The notes: generated by a model from the sequence alone, not told the origin. 10,704 nt of DNA from an uncultured Anaerocolumna sp. (GCA_937901695.1 CALDJN010000087.1:1-10704), one strand, 5' to 3'; positions 1-7,719 are shown, counted from the stretch's first letter. Made by a program: numbers and translations.

Positions 1-75
1 GGGTTGTCCCCGTCTACGAAAGTGGGGGTTGCCCCTGTCTACAAACTAGGAGGTTGCCCCAGCCTACAAAAGCCG
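1..75. repeat. Three tandem copies of a 25-bp GC-rich repeat
   Basis: Units begin at about 1, 26 and 51 with an exact 25-base period (TTG at 4, 29 and 54). The plus-strand pattern is GGGTTGCCCC, then a short variable part, then CTACAAA and a variable tail. Each unit carries a small inverted repeat, GGGG-TTG-CCCC, on either strand. The copies differ at several positions, so they are old or under selection for structure rather than sequence. The GC content is far above that of the surrounding DNA. The period is not a multiple of three and the frames contain stops, so it is not coding. The array may continue left of the window. Confidence 0.75.
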
Positions 76-120
76 GAGACTTTCCTTATGTGGTTTCTTC
101 TAGTTTACATACTACAAACT

Positions 121-148
121 GCTTTTTTACATTAGGCTTTTTTACATT
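121..148. repeat. 13-bp direct repeat, two copies, downstream of the Tad-like operon
   Basis: GCTTTTTTACATT occurs at 121-133 and again at 136-148, a period of 15. It lies just after the stop codon of the last gene of the minus-strand operon. There is no hairpin followed by a T tract on the minus strand here, so it is not a recognisable terminator. Function is unknown; slippage in AT-rich DNA would also explain it. Confidence 0.45.
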
Positions 149-167
149 CAATAGTAATTAATTTCAT

Positions 168-2183
168 CTACAAATTGTTCATCTGATTGAGATAAGTAAT
201 CAACTGGGTAAAGCCTTCTATCATAAATGGTATAATTAGATACAGTCCTATGGTAATAATAGATGGCATCCATGCCATTATGGTTGCATAATTCGTTTTA
301 TTGCTTGTATATATTTCATTCTCTAGTTTTCTCTTTTCCTGGTAATTAAAACGTTCTATTGCAATCTCATCAAATGCTTTTTCAATTCCTATCTTGTCAC
401 ACATTTGCAGTTTTTCAATTATATTTACAAAAGGTTCATAGGGCTCTTTTTGCTTTAACTCCTCCAAGGCTTCCATTTCACCGGATTGTATATTGTTGAT
501 GCAATCTTGTATGGATTTTTTGAAGACATTTGCAAAGTTCTCCATCCACTCAAGTATAGTTTCCACTGTCATCCGTTCAATAAACATAATCATTAATATA
601 ATACTTTGAAACTGTATGACTTCGTCATCCATAACCATCTGACGCATTTTTTTAAGTATTATAAGCTGAAAAAGCGGAATGTAATAAGTAATAATAGCTA
701 TCAATAGAGCAATTAACAATTCATACCATTTGTAATATTCCACCTGATATGCCCCAATTCTATAAATCACTTCTTCTGCTGTCATAGTGGCAAGCTGCTT
801 ACTTTTTAGCACACCTTCCTCTAATAAGCTATTTTCGATTTCTTCTGATGTTATGGTCTGATTCTTATAACGGTCTGCATAATCAACAACTGCCTCCTTC
901 ATATCTCTTGTTTGTTTTTCTGATAGCATGGAGCTTACATATGAAATATTGTCTGTGTTGGTAAGAAGCTGATTTTTTTTCCCTTTATGAATACTTAAAG
1001 AAATGATAATACAGCATAAGAAAGCTATAAAGCTATAAAGAATACGTTTAAAGAGAAACTGGATAGGGGTAATGGATTCTCCCACCCGTTTTAATAATTC
1101 CTGGAATCTTAAAGTTTTTCCATAGTTCTTATTTAAAATAATCTCTAAATACCTTCTAATAATGGGAATTTTAGTGAAATAATCAATTAGTACATAATTC
1201 TTTACTTCTACTCTAAGATTTTCTTTCAGACGATTAATTACTTTATAAGAAATAATTGTTGTAGCAAATATGAGAACCATGGTAAGAATGCCAAATGCAC
1301 CATAATAAAAATTCTTTAATCCTTCAAAGCTTGATATTGCCCAGTTCTGTATTGCTTGTAAAAATAGGATTGGCATAAGGGCAATAAATATAAAACCAGA
1401 AAACAAAAAATTGATTTTTTCTCTGTTCACAATCTCAATATTAATTTCCTGCCTCAAATATTTTAGATTTGTCATAAACAAAGATTGATTATCTACCATT
1501 TTATCTCCATATTTCATTATGATAACGCCTAAAGCCAGAAAAGTTTTTATAAATCGGTTGGGAACATTATAATTATCTACCTCCTCTTCTACATCTTCAC
1601 AAGTAAGGATTTTATGTATTCTGGATATATGAAGTTTAACTGGATTATCTGCATGTTCTAAAGTGTCATATATTGCCTCATCTACCATTTCATGCTCCTG
1701 ATAATAATGTCTTACATTCCCAAGAAACTTATCAAACTGTTTTAACAATTTAATATCACTTTTATCCAAAGCAAGATATACTATTTGATTATTAATAAAA
1801 AACAGATAGGTAATAGAAAGAATAGCATTGTACAGACTTGGTTTTCGAAGGAATATGAAGCATATGACTCCTACATCAATAAGCCAGGATAGCAAAATGG
1901 TTTTTGTAGTCTTTATTGCTGTCTGTTTTGAATCGCCGGGCATTAATATTTCAAACTGCCTTTTTACTTTATTAAAATATCCTTTTGTAATAGGCATTTG
2001 GATAAGAAAGTCATATATTTTATAATAGAAAGAACCATTTCCAGGCTTTCTTCCCACATTATAGATTGAATATTTTTGTTTCTCCTCTATTTGCTTTCTG
2101 CCAAGATATATAAAATAAAAGAACATCACAATGAATACTACAAGGAAGGCAAATAAAGTTTGTATGATTTGAATATTACTCAT
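168..2183 (-). CDS. Fused TadB/TadC-like (T2SSF-type) platform membrane protein of a Tad/Flp pilus-like system
   Basis: This 671-residue polytopic protein has predicted membrane segments at about 8-27, 95-112, 117-138, 257-277, 291-313, 377-397, 486-510 and 634-656. The chain looks internally duplicated: a motif around 61-110 (MPITKGYF, then FEILMPGDS before a membrane helix) recurs around 339-390 (IPIIRRYL, then FQELLKRVGES before a helix). Each half then has a charged cytoplasmic helical region, at about 140-255 and 511-630. TadB and TadC are usually separate proteins of about 300 residues that form the inner-membrane platform for the TadA/CpaF motor; this looks like both in one chain. Residues 398-485 form a hydrophilic insertion between helices. 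The ATG is preceded by AGGAGAT at good spacing. It is the last gene of the operon seen here, 24 bases after the motor gene. The family is inferred from topology and context, as residue-level similarity is low. Confidence 0.75.
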   Translation of the reverse strand: MSNIQIIQTLFAFLVVFIVMFFYFIYLGRKQIEEKQKYSIYNVGRKPGNGSFYYKIYDFLIQMPITKGYFNKVKRQFEILMPGDSKQTAIKTTKTILLSWLIDVGVICFIFLRKPSLYNAILSITYLFFINNQIVYLALDKSDIKLLKQFDKFLGNVRHYYQEHEMVDEAIYDTLEHADNPVKLHISRIHKILTCEDVEEEVDNYNVPNRFIKTFLALGVIIMKYGDKMVDNQSLFMTNLKYLRQEINIEIVNREKINFLFSGFIFIALMPILFLQAIQNWAISSFEGLKNFYYGAFGILTMVLIFATTIISYKVINRLKENLRVEVKNYVLIDYFTKIPIIRRYLEIILNKNYGKTLRFQELLKRVGESITPIQFLFKRILYSFIAFLCCIIISLSIHKGKKNQLLTNTDNISYVSSMLSEKQTRDMKEAVVDYADRYKNQTITSEEIENSLLEEGVLKSKQLATMTAEEVIYRIGAYQVEYYKWYELLIALLIAIITYYIPLFQLIILKKMRQMVMDDEVIQFQSIILMIMFIERMTVETILEWMENFANVFKKSIQDCINNIQSGEMEALEELKQKEPYEPFVNIIEKLQMCDKIGIEKAFDEIAIERFNYQEKRKLENEIYTSNKTNYATIMAWMPSIITIGLYLIIPFMIEGFTQLITYLNQMNNL

Positions 2184-2207
2184 AAATATCTCCTATTATA
2201 CGAAGAA

Positions 2208-4010
2208 CTAAAGTGAAGAAAAGAAACAATTACATTCTATCTTTTCTTCCTCTGTGAAATTATAATACATGGCTTTTAATGCCCTTTTACTAGGTTTATT
2301 CTTTAATTGATATTTACCCCCTTCGAATACTACGATGTCGATTGTTTGAAACGTGTGCCTTCTATTTATTTTCTTATAGTAAACACTCATATTCTCTCTT
2401 AAATTATCAGAGTCAAAGTCCTCATCTCCTATTGGTATGATTTCCGTAATTCTTTCAATAAGGCGATGACCCTCTGGAGTTTTTATCATATGAATATCAA
2501 AGCTAACGGTATCCACAACCTGTTCTTCTGCTATAATTTCATTAGTAAAACCACCTTCCTGAAGCAATGCATTTCGCAGATAGATTACTAATCCTTCCGA
2601 GGTTTTGGCATGATGGGTAAATAAAGTAAATTTACTGGCAACCTGACTTAACTGAACCAGCCACCTGGCAACCGGTGCCGATGCAACTTCACCAAGAATG
2701 GTAACTGTACCATCGGTTTTCTTTTGGATATCTAAAGCATCTTGTCCACTTACCGAGGCTGTTTCTTTAAAGGACAGAATATTTCGATATGGGTACAATT
2801 TTCTTAAGTTTAATTCAAAGATTAATTCTTGAATACGTAAAGTAAAGATTGGGTTTATGTATTCCACCAAGGCTTTTAGCAGAGTAGTCTTACCACAGCC
2901 CTGCTCACCGGTTATGGCAGTTACTTGGCAGCCTTTTATAAGCCACTTCATAGTTTCTATTGGAATATGACTTTCTTCATCTGTAATTAAAGTTTCCATA
3001 TTTATTTTATTAATACTGTCAAATTTTCTTACAAAGAATGCCCAGTTTTCTGCCAATGGCGGCCTAACTACAATAACTCTGGAACCGTCTTTCATCTCAT
3101 TGGCAATATATCCTTTCGATGCACTAAGTTGTCCCGGATTATCATAACGGTAAATATTCTTGCACACCCTCTCTAATTCTTTCTGACTTCCAAAACTTAG
3201 AAAAGACATATGAATCATTTTGCCTTGAAAGAAAATCCATATACTATCATAGGCATTAGGAGGTATTATGGTATCCTCCGAAAACATTTCCTCCGAAAAA
3301 TGATAAAAAGTATTTGATATTCCTGATACGCCTCCACTGACACCATCAATAGACATATCCCTGATTTCATCAATAGCACCATGTCCTTTATAGAGTTGAT
3401 AAATTCGTTGTGCTACAATTTCTAATTTATCAATGTAACTTAGAGTACCAATCTCATTCATATATGCACTCTCAATATGCTCTCCTGATATTTCATAACT
3501 TATCTTTTCATCTCCATCAGATAAATCTTTATTGTAATTTTCTATAAATGCTTCCAATGCTCCCATTCCATGTTCTTTCTTATAGCAATACAATAAAATA
3601 TCGAATTTATCTTGAAGAGTTAATCGGCTATGCTGCCCAAAAGGTAGAATCTGATTGATATTCTTTTCATTTACCTGGTACTTTAATTGAATCAAATCTT
3701 TGATATATTCTTTAATATATTCTTTTGCACCAATATCACCATAATTGCAGGTTCTTAATGCCTTTCTTAGGGCAGTTTTTCTTTTCTCCCTTTTTAAGGT
3801 TTCAGTTTTATTAAGATTCCATTGCGCCCCACTGGTATTTAGAATCAGATTAAAGGTTTCTCTTACACCTTCTACAAGATATGGGATACTTAAATCCATA
3901 GAATAACTTACATTAGAAGAATCTTTTCCTTTTTTAAATGCGAAATAAAAGAAAACGGCTAGAATAATTAGAATTGCAACAATTATTAATAAATTCATTA
4001 AATAGCTCAA
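2208..4010 (-). CDS. CpaF/TadA-like secretion ATPase with an N-terminal membrane anchor
   Basis: This 600-residue protein is the predicted hexameric motor that would power assembly of the Tad-like filament. The VirB11/CpaF-type N-terminal region (about 190-335) ends in the family's DGSRV...RPPL and FVRKF elements. The nucleotide domain has a Walker A GEQGCGKTT at 368-376, an Asp-box-like IQELIFEL at 393-400, a Walker B region ending ILGEV at 438-442, and a His-box FTHHA at 464-468 (families usually have T-I-H-A). Two features are unusual: a hydrophobic helix at about 5-25 followed by KKGK, suggesting a membrane anchor that ordinary CpaF lacks, and ASAP in place of the usual RG-x-E after GEV. 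The start is TTG, with AAAGGCGG seven bases upstream; an in-frame ATG at 3998 is too far from it. Four bases separate it from the TadZ-like gene before it. Confidence 0.85.
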   Translation of the reverse strand: MSYLMNLLIIVAILIILAVFFYFAFKKGKDSSNVSYSMDLSIPYLVEGVRETFNLILNTSGAQWNLNKTETLKREKRKTALRKALRTCNYGDIGAKEYIKEYIKDLIQLKYQVNEKNINQILPFGQHSRLTLQDKFDILLYCYKKEHGMGALEAFIENYNKDLSDGDEKISYEISGEHIESAYMNEIGTLSYIDKLEIVAQRIYQLYKGHGAIDEIRDMSIDGVSGGVSGISNTFYHFSEEMFSEDTIIPPNAYDSIWIFFQGKMIHMSFLSFGSQKELERVCKNIYRYDNPGQLSASKGYIANEMKDGSRVIVVRPPLAENWAFFVRKFDSINKINMETLITDEESHIPIETMKWLIKGCQVTAITGEQGCGKTTLLKALVEYINPIFTLRIQELIFELNLRKLYPYRNILSFKETASVSGQDALDIQKKTDGTVTILGEVASAPVARWLVQLSQVASKFTLFTHHAKTSEGLVIYLRNALLQEGGFTNEIIAEEQVVDTVSFDIHMIKTPEGHRLIERITEIIPIGDEDFDSDNLRENMSVYYKKINRRHTFQTIDIVVFEGGKYQLKNKPSKRALKAMYYNFTEEEKIECNCFFSSL

Positions 4011-4014
4011 GTAA

Positions 4015-4815
4015 CTACCGCCTTTCTATTCCTGCATATTTCATAAGTTTATTGACGGCTAATTTTACTTGGTTGATAAAATAACCATTGTTATCGTCTT
4101 TATCACAATCCAAATTTTTTAACATATATTGAATTACCTGTCCATCTGACTGAGCATCCATATATTCCGTATTGTATGGTATAATTGCAGAATTATCACT
4201 TTTTAACCAAGAGAAAGATTTTCGCAGATTATGCAGATTATAGCGAGAATTATAATCATAGTTTCCAATTAAGTAGAATACCTTTTTATCTTGAATCTTA
4301 TAGTTTCTAGAGTAGTCCTCTAATATACTTATATTTTGATTAAGACATACTACCACCATATCAGAATCTTTTATGATTTTCATAGTTAAATCGTTTTTGC
4401 CTGAATTGGTATCGATAAAAACAAAGTCATGGTACTTTGATGCTCCTTGAAGAATTCCTGAAATAGTTTTACTAATATCATTCTCGTATATTTCACGGTT
4501 GTCTTTAGTGGTACCTGGGAGTAGATTTAAATGTTTTTCAAGGAAGGAAATGGAGCAGCTTTCAAGCACTTCTGCATCTAACGGAGCTGATTTGATACAT
4601 CTTGCCAGTGCATCTATACCCAAGCCCATAAAAAATTCTTTATTCTCTTTACTTATGGCAGATACTAATGGCGCTTCTAAATTATTTAGATTAAAATGGG
4701 TTTGGGTTATCAGGTTTTTGTATTGATACAAAAGAGTACTCATAACTGTAACAGCCAGTAAATTACTTGTGGTTCCAGACTGACCATGTACATTACTCCA
4801 GAAAGCAATTTTCAT
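4015..4815 (-). CDS. TadZ/CpaE-like MinD-family protein with a lysine-less P-loop
   Basis: This 266-residue protein has a ParA/MinD/TadZ fold. It opens MKIAFWSN and then has HGQSGTTSN at 10-18 where ParA-type ATPases have KGGxGKT: both the signature lysine and the catalytic lysine are missing, though the glycines and T16 remain. The Walker B-like strand FVFIDT (131-136, Asp135) is kept. Its C-terminal IPYNTEYMDAQSDG (212-225) matches IPYNVEYQDAVSHG of the protein encoded at 6426-7274, so the two are paralogues. TadZ/CpaE proteins position the Tad apparatus in the cell, and atypical Walker boxes are known in that family. Nucleotide binding without hydrolysis, or a purely structural role, is plausible here. 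The ATG follows a weak GGGGG-type Shine-Dalgarno and starts two bases after the preceding gene's stop. Confidence 0.8.
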   Translation of the reverse strand: MKIAFWSNVHGQSGTTSNLLAVTVMSTLLYQYKNLITQTHFNLNNLEAPLVSAISKENKEFFMGLGIDALARCIKSAPLDAEVLESCSISFLEKHLNLLPGTTKDNREIYENDISKTISGILQGASKYHDFVFIDTNSGKNDLTMKIIKDSDMVVVCLNQNISILEDYSRNYKIQDKKVFYLIGNYDYNSRYNLHNLRKSFSWLKSDNSAIIPYNTEYMDAQSDGQVIQYMLKNLDCDKDDNNGYFINQVKLAVNKLMKYAGIERR

Positions 4816-4817
4816 GG

Positions 4818-5495
4818 TTATTTCCCCCTTTCCGCTTTACGATATGCATACCTTAACTGCTTTTGACTGAGATTTTCAGTAATCCTTAAAATTAAGTCCT
4901 GCAGAAAAAACTTTGTTGGCTTAGACAACTTTGGGAAAGAAAATTTATGATCATACTGACTTTGTATACGATATTTCATATCTATTGGATCTTGATATAG
5001 AATATAGACATGCTGTTCTTCTATCATAAGGCAGCGTAACTGTTCCTGAATAAACTCTGGTTTTATCTTACATGGAAATACATCCTTTATAATTAAGAAT
5101 CTTTCTCCATCACCATTATAAGAAATATGTTTCATTCGTTTCAAATTATGAAGTTGTAAATCTGTAACAAACATCACTTTCTCACATTGGGCTAATAATA
5201 AGTTTTCAGCATTATATCCAAAGTCAATTAGTATATAGTCATAGGCTTCCTTCTTGTATCTTTCATAATATTTTCCCTGTATAAAATCAATACCACTATA
5301 GTGAATATAGTCATTTTCCTCTCTTAATGTATCAGGTATTGATATGCTTTGATATAATGCTTCTGTTTCAGCAAAATCAACCAGTAAAACTTTTTTCCCT
5401 AAATGATATAGAATTCTTGAAAGATACAGTATTATCTCGTACTTATCACATCCTAGAAAACCTATTAATTTATCCTCCATATTTAATTTTTTCAT
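4818..5495 (-). CDS. Short, highly degenerate MinD/TadZ-like protein
   Basis: This 225-residue protein has a MinD-like layout but no usable P-loop. The first strand and loop read IGFLGCDKYE (11-20), without GKT, followed by a helix and KKVLLVDF (34-41), the strand typical of MinD/ParA. YDYILIDFG at 85-93 corresponds to the Walker B strand. It is shorter than, and clearly distinct from, the two TadZ-like paralogues on either side. It probably acts in the same complex, perhaps as a pseudo-ATPase partner; this is inference from operon position. The start is uncertain. The first ATG (5495) touches an AGGAGG with no spacer, while the ATG at 5480 lies 15 bases beyond it; neither is ideal. Either way the gene overlaps the end of the CpaB-like gene. 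Confidence 0.7.
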   Translation of the reverse strand: MKKLNMEDKLIGFLGCDKYEIILYLSRILYHLGKKVLLVDFAETEALYQSISIPDTLREENDYIHYSGIDFIQGKYYERYKKEAYDYILIDFGYNAENLLLAQCEKVMFVTDLQLHNLKRMKHISYNGDGERFLIIKDVFPCKIKPEFIQEQLRCLMIEEQHVYILYQDPIDMKYRIQSQYDHKFSFPKLSKPTKFFLQDLILRITENLSQKQLRYAYRKAERGK

Positions 5496-6429
5496 CCTCC
5501 TGAATTTCTAATGTACCTGTATAATATTTTTTTTGCTCATTTACTTGAGCTTTTGTTTCTTGTTCTAAACTTTCCTCTTGTTCCGTAACTTCTTCCGCAG
5601 TTTTCTTAGGCAAGTTCCAATTTATTTTAGAAATATCAAGATTAATATACTCCGTCAATCTATTTTCCATAGCTTTTCTTAGACGTTTATTTAATTCCTT
5701 AGAAGCCTTTTCTACTATATTCTTATCCTGTTCCATTAATTCCAGGCATGCCAGGCTTGGTTCATAGGTTGGTATGGATTCTTGCTGCAGATTGGGTTCG
5801 ATATATTTTGTAGTATATAATAAAGAACCTGAATAAAGATACGCATCAACAATTGCACTTGACATGTTTAGAATTTCTTCTTCATTTAACCACAGAAAGC
5901 AATGAAAAGATTCTATATTAGGAGCAAGTATTCGCTTTTTACTTAAAACAATATAATCTTCACCATTGGGGAAACGGATTCGTAGGTCGATATAATCATT
6001 CTGAATTATATTACTATTAATGTAAAATGTATTATATTCCACTTCCCTTAGATTACTATCTATTGTGACAGCAGTTAACATTTCCTCTATAATTTGAGTG
6101 CCCGCATTAATATTTATTAGAGTAGTCATGCCAATATCTTCTTTTGTCATAAAGTAACTTTGAGGCTTATCTGAGTAGGATAAGCTATAATTTAAATCCT
6201 CCTCTTTTATCTGGCAACCAGCCGGAATGTCAACCTTTGCTTCATATATGTATACTTCTTTTTCTTCTAATTGACCTTTTAAGTCATTTAAATTATTTTG
6301 ATAATCTTCTTTTATTTGCTTAATTATTGTAAAGTAAACTAATAGAAATGCGGCACAAATAATTATTATACTAATCAAAGAAATAATAATATACCGCTGT
6401 GACGTTCTTTTTAGCCTTCTTCTCATCAT
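5470..6429 (-). CDS. CpaB/RcpC-like SAF-domain protein of the Tad-like system
   Basis: With the ATG at 6429 this is 319 residues. A basic N-terminus (MMRRRLKR) precedes one membrane helix at about 13-37, then a short coiled segment (38-58). A SAF domain follows (about 60-123: AKVDIPAGCQI, EDIGMTTL, INAGTQI), then the RcpC/CpaB element DYIDLRIRFPNGEDYIVLSK at 145-164. The C-terminal third is helical and charged, with an E/Q-rich stretch at about 276-300 that looks disordered. In Gram-negative bacteria CpaB/RcpC works with the secretin. Here there is probably no outer membrane, so it may instead line or cap the pore through the wall (inference). Start choice: GGGAGGAG lies about five bases before this ATG, whereas a GTG at 6435 would overlap the ribosome-binding site. 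The ATGA junction overlaps the preceding stop, implying translational coupling. Confidence 0.82.
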   Translation of the reverse strand: MMRRRLKRTSQRYIIISLISIIIICAAFLLVYFTIIKQIKEDYQNNLNDLKGQLEEKEVYIYEAKVDIPAGCQIKEEDLNYSLSYSDKPQSYFMTKEDIGMTTLININAGTQIIEEMLTAVTIDSNLREVEYNTFYINSNIIQNDYIDLRIRFPNGEDYIVLSKKRILAPNIESFHCFLWLNEEEILNMSSAIVDAYLYSGSLLYTTKYIEPNLQQESIPTYEPSLACLELMEQDKNIVEKASKELNKRLRKAMENRLTEYINLDISKINWNLPKKTAEEVTEQEESLEQETKAQVNEQKKYYTGTLEIQEDEKIKYGG

Positions 6430-7274
6430 AAGCACTCCTCCCTATGATATAGATTAACATTTCCCATTATCATTTCAACAGCCTTTTTCACTTCTTTTAT
6501 AAAACTATAGTTTGGATGGTTGCGCTTACATGAATAATTGCGCATTAAGAATTCAACGATATTCCCATGAGAAACTGCATCTTGGTACTCAACATTATAG
6601 GGAATGGCAGCAATACTAGATGGTTCAATTAAATGAGTTTTAGAAATTTTTTTAATATTGAGCTTAGCTTTTTTCCTATAGTTACTAATAATAAATACAC
6701 ATTTGTGTAATATGGAAGAATAATTATCAAAGAAGCTTTGTATCATAGAACTATTTTGAACCATATTTACTACGACTAAATCGACTTCATCTAATATGAT
6801 TTTAGAACTAAGACTATTTTTATTAGAAGTATCAATATATATAATATCTGCCAATGTTTCAAATACTTCTAATATTGGCTTTACCTTATCATATAAATCA
6901 AAATCAAATGTCCTTGTATTAGTTATGTTACTAGGTGGAATATAGTATAAGCTATTATCTAAGATTTCTATTGATGCATTTTTAATCACATTAACCACTT
7001 TCCTTGAAACTTTGGAAGCTTCCTCATCTATTTTATACGCATCTTCAATAACTTGACCTAATCCTATCTGACCTATCTTATAATTGGATTCTTCATTTAA
7101 ATGATAATTAGAACTGTGATACCTTAAGATGTTTCCTAATCTATTTTTCTGACAATGATTCTCGAATAAAATTGCTTTATGTGAATATTCCAATACTGAT
7201 GCAACGCTAACACAAGCTAAATTGCTGGTAACACCAGCTCCCCCTTTTGCATTACTCCAGAACGCTACTTTCAA
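6426..7274 (-). CDS. TadZ/CpaE-like MinD-family protein, first gene of the Tad-like operon
   Basis: This 282-residue protein has a ParA/MinD/TadZ fold. It opens MKVAFWSN, then has AKGGAGVTSN at 9-18. The ParA signature lysine (K10), the glycines and T16 are present, but the catalytic Walker A lysine is replaced by V15. The Walker B-like strand is DIIYIDTS (143-150, Asp148), and a late VFIISNY (193-199) sits where ParA proteins have the nucleotide-base loop. Its C-terminal IPYNVEYQDAVSHG marks it as a paralogue of the protein encoded at 4015-4815. Likely role: placing or assembling the Tad-like machine at the membrane. The start is TTG at 7274 with AAAGGGG nine bases upstream; no in-frame ATG is available nearby. 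It is transcribed from the promoter at 7455-7483 after a leader of about 170 bases. Confidence 0.8.
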   Translation of the reverse strand: MKVAFWSNAKGGAGVTSNLACVSVASVLEYSHKAILFENHCQKNRLGNILRYHSSNYHLNEESNYKIGQIGLGQVIEDAYKIDEEASKVSRKVVNVIKNASIEILDNSLYYIPPSNITNTRTFDFDLYDKVKPILEVFETLADIIYIDTSNKNSLSSKIILDEVDLVVVNMVQNSSMIQSFFDNYSSILHKCVFIISNYRKKAKLNIKKISKTHLIEPSSIAAIPYNVEYQDAVSHGNIVEFLMRNYSCKRNHPNYSFIKEVKKAVEMIMGNVNLYHREECL

Positions 7275-7448
7275 GTATATATACCCCTTTCCTATATGTA
7301 TTCTCTTTTATTACCAAGTAATATAAATTTTAAACAATTCACATTAATCTTATAAAATATAAAAGAACAAAACTCACCCCCATATTAATAATGAAATTTG
7401 GAATAAAAAACTGAAACTTAAGAAATTAAGAAGCTAGAAATTAATGAT
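7275..7448 (-). other. Long AT-rich 5' leader of the Tad-like operon
   Basis: About 170 bases lie between the predicted transcription start near 7448 and the TTG start codon at 7274. I see no tRNA-like element, known riboswitch core or strong hairpin here. A G-rich patch on the minus strand (ATGGGGGTGAG, around 7373-7383) is the only conspicuous element. A leader this long is compatible with post-transcriptional control but does not show it. Confidence 0.35.
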
Positions 7449-7454
7449 AGATAT

Positions 7455-7483
7455 ATCATACACCATTTTACTATATCTGTAAA
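7455..7483 (-). promoter_or_regulatory. Sigma-A-type promoter of the Tad-like operon
   Basis: On the minus strand TTTACA (7483-7478) is followed by a 17-base spacer and TATGAT (7460-7455). This is close to consensus with ideal spacing. It is the best promoter upstream of the first TadZ-like gene, with predicted transcription start near 7448. Confidence 0.72.
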
Positions 7484-7530
7484 GCATTATTTTTCAAAAA
7501 ATACAAGTTTTTTCATAAAGCATACTTATT

Positions 7531-7545
7531 TTGTCGTTTTTTGTC
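7531..7545. promoter_or_regulatory. Paired TTGTC motif, possible activator site
   Basis: TTGTC occurs at 7531-7535 and 7541-7545, exactly 10 bases apart, inside TTTTGTCGTTTTTTGTC. On the minus strand these are GACAAAA direct repeats about 85-100 bases upstream of the predicted start of the Tad-like operon. A one-helix-turn spacing is typical of tandem response-regulator half-sites. The region 7484-7719 holds no other feature besides this and the hairpin at 7643-7675. Confidence 0.25.
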
Positions 7546-7642
7546 ACATTAAGACGATATCAAAGAGAAAAGCTTTCTTTATATATGCTAACTATTGGTT
7601 CAAATGCGGCGGAAAGTAAAAGGAATATTCGAATTGATAGTA

Positions 7643-7675
7643 AGAAGAGGCTGGTTTCACTTCCAGACCTCTTCT
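7643..7675. terminator. Strong hairpin, probable terminator of the DegV/PAP2-like unit
   Basis: AGAAGAGG (7643-7650) pairs perfectly with CCTCTTCT (7668-7675). CTGG (7651-7654) then pairs with CCAG (7663-7666) across one bulged A, leaving an eight-base loop. It lies about 45 bases downstream of the PAP2-like stop codon at 7720. Neither strand has a long T tract after it, so termination would be weak. A regulatory or processing hairpin is the alternative. Confidence 0.45.
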
Positions 7676-7719
7676 ACTTTTGGCAGAAGCGAGTGACCTC
7701 TCTGATGGGGTTAAATTGT

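Noticed and set aside
1..75. CRISPR array
   Set aside because: The 25-bp period is filled entirely by the repeat itself; there are no unique spacers and the copies are diverged.
133..167. Eleven-codon minus-strand frame starting right after the TadB/TadC-like stop
   Set aside because: There is no ribosome-binding site and it ends at once in the 13-bp repeats; no sign of a real gene.
1828..2025. Plus-strand open frame of 65 codons
   Set aside because: It lies wholly antisense inside the TadB/TadC-like gene, with no ribosome-binding site and no family-like sequence.
4499..4726. Plus-strand open frame of 75 codons
   Set aside because: It is antisense to the TadZ-like gene and is explained by codon bias on the other strand.
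6430..6435. GTG start two codons upstream for the CpaB-like gene
   Set aside because: It abuts the GGGAGGAG ribosome-binding site; the ATG at 6429 has the right spacing.
168..7274. Conjugation or type IV secretion (VirB) locus
   Set aside because: The VirB11-like ATPase alone could suggest it, but the SAF/RcpC protein, the TadZ-like proteins and the T2SSF-like platform fit Tad, and no VirB4, VirD4 or relaxase is present.
7339..7383. Minus-strand 14-residue leader peptide in the operon leader
   Set aside because: It has an ATG but no ribosome-binding site and no run of regulatory codons, so an attenuation peptide is not supported.
7275..7719. Cyclic-di-GMP or other riboswitch before the Tad-like operon
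   Set aside because: I looked for known aptamer cores in the leader and found none; the only strong hairpin is far upstream of the promoter.
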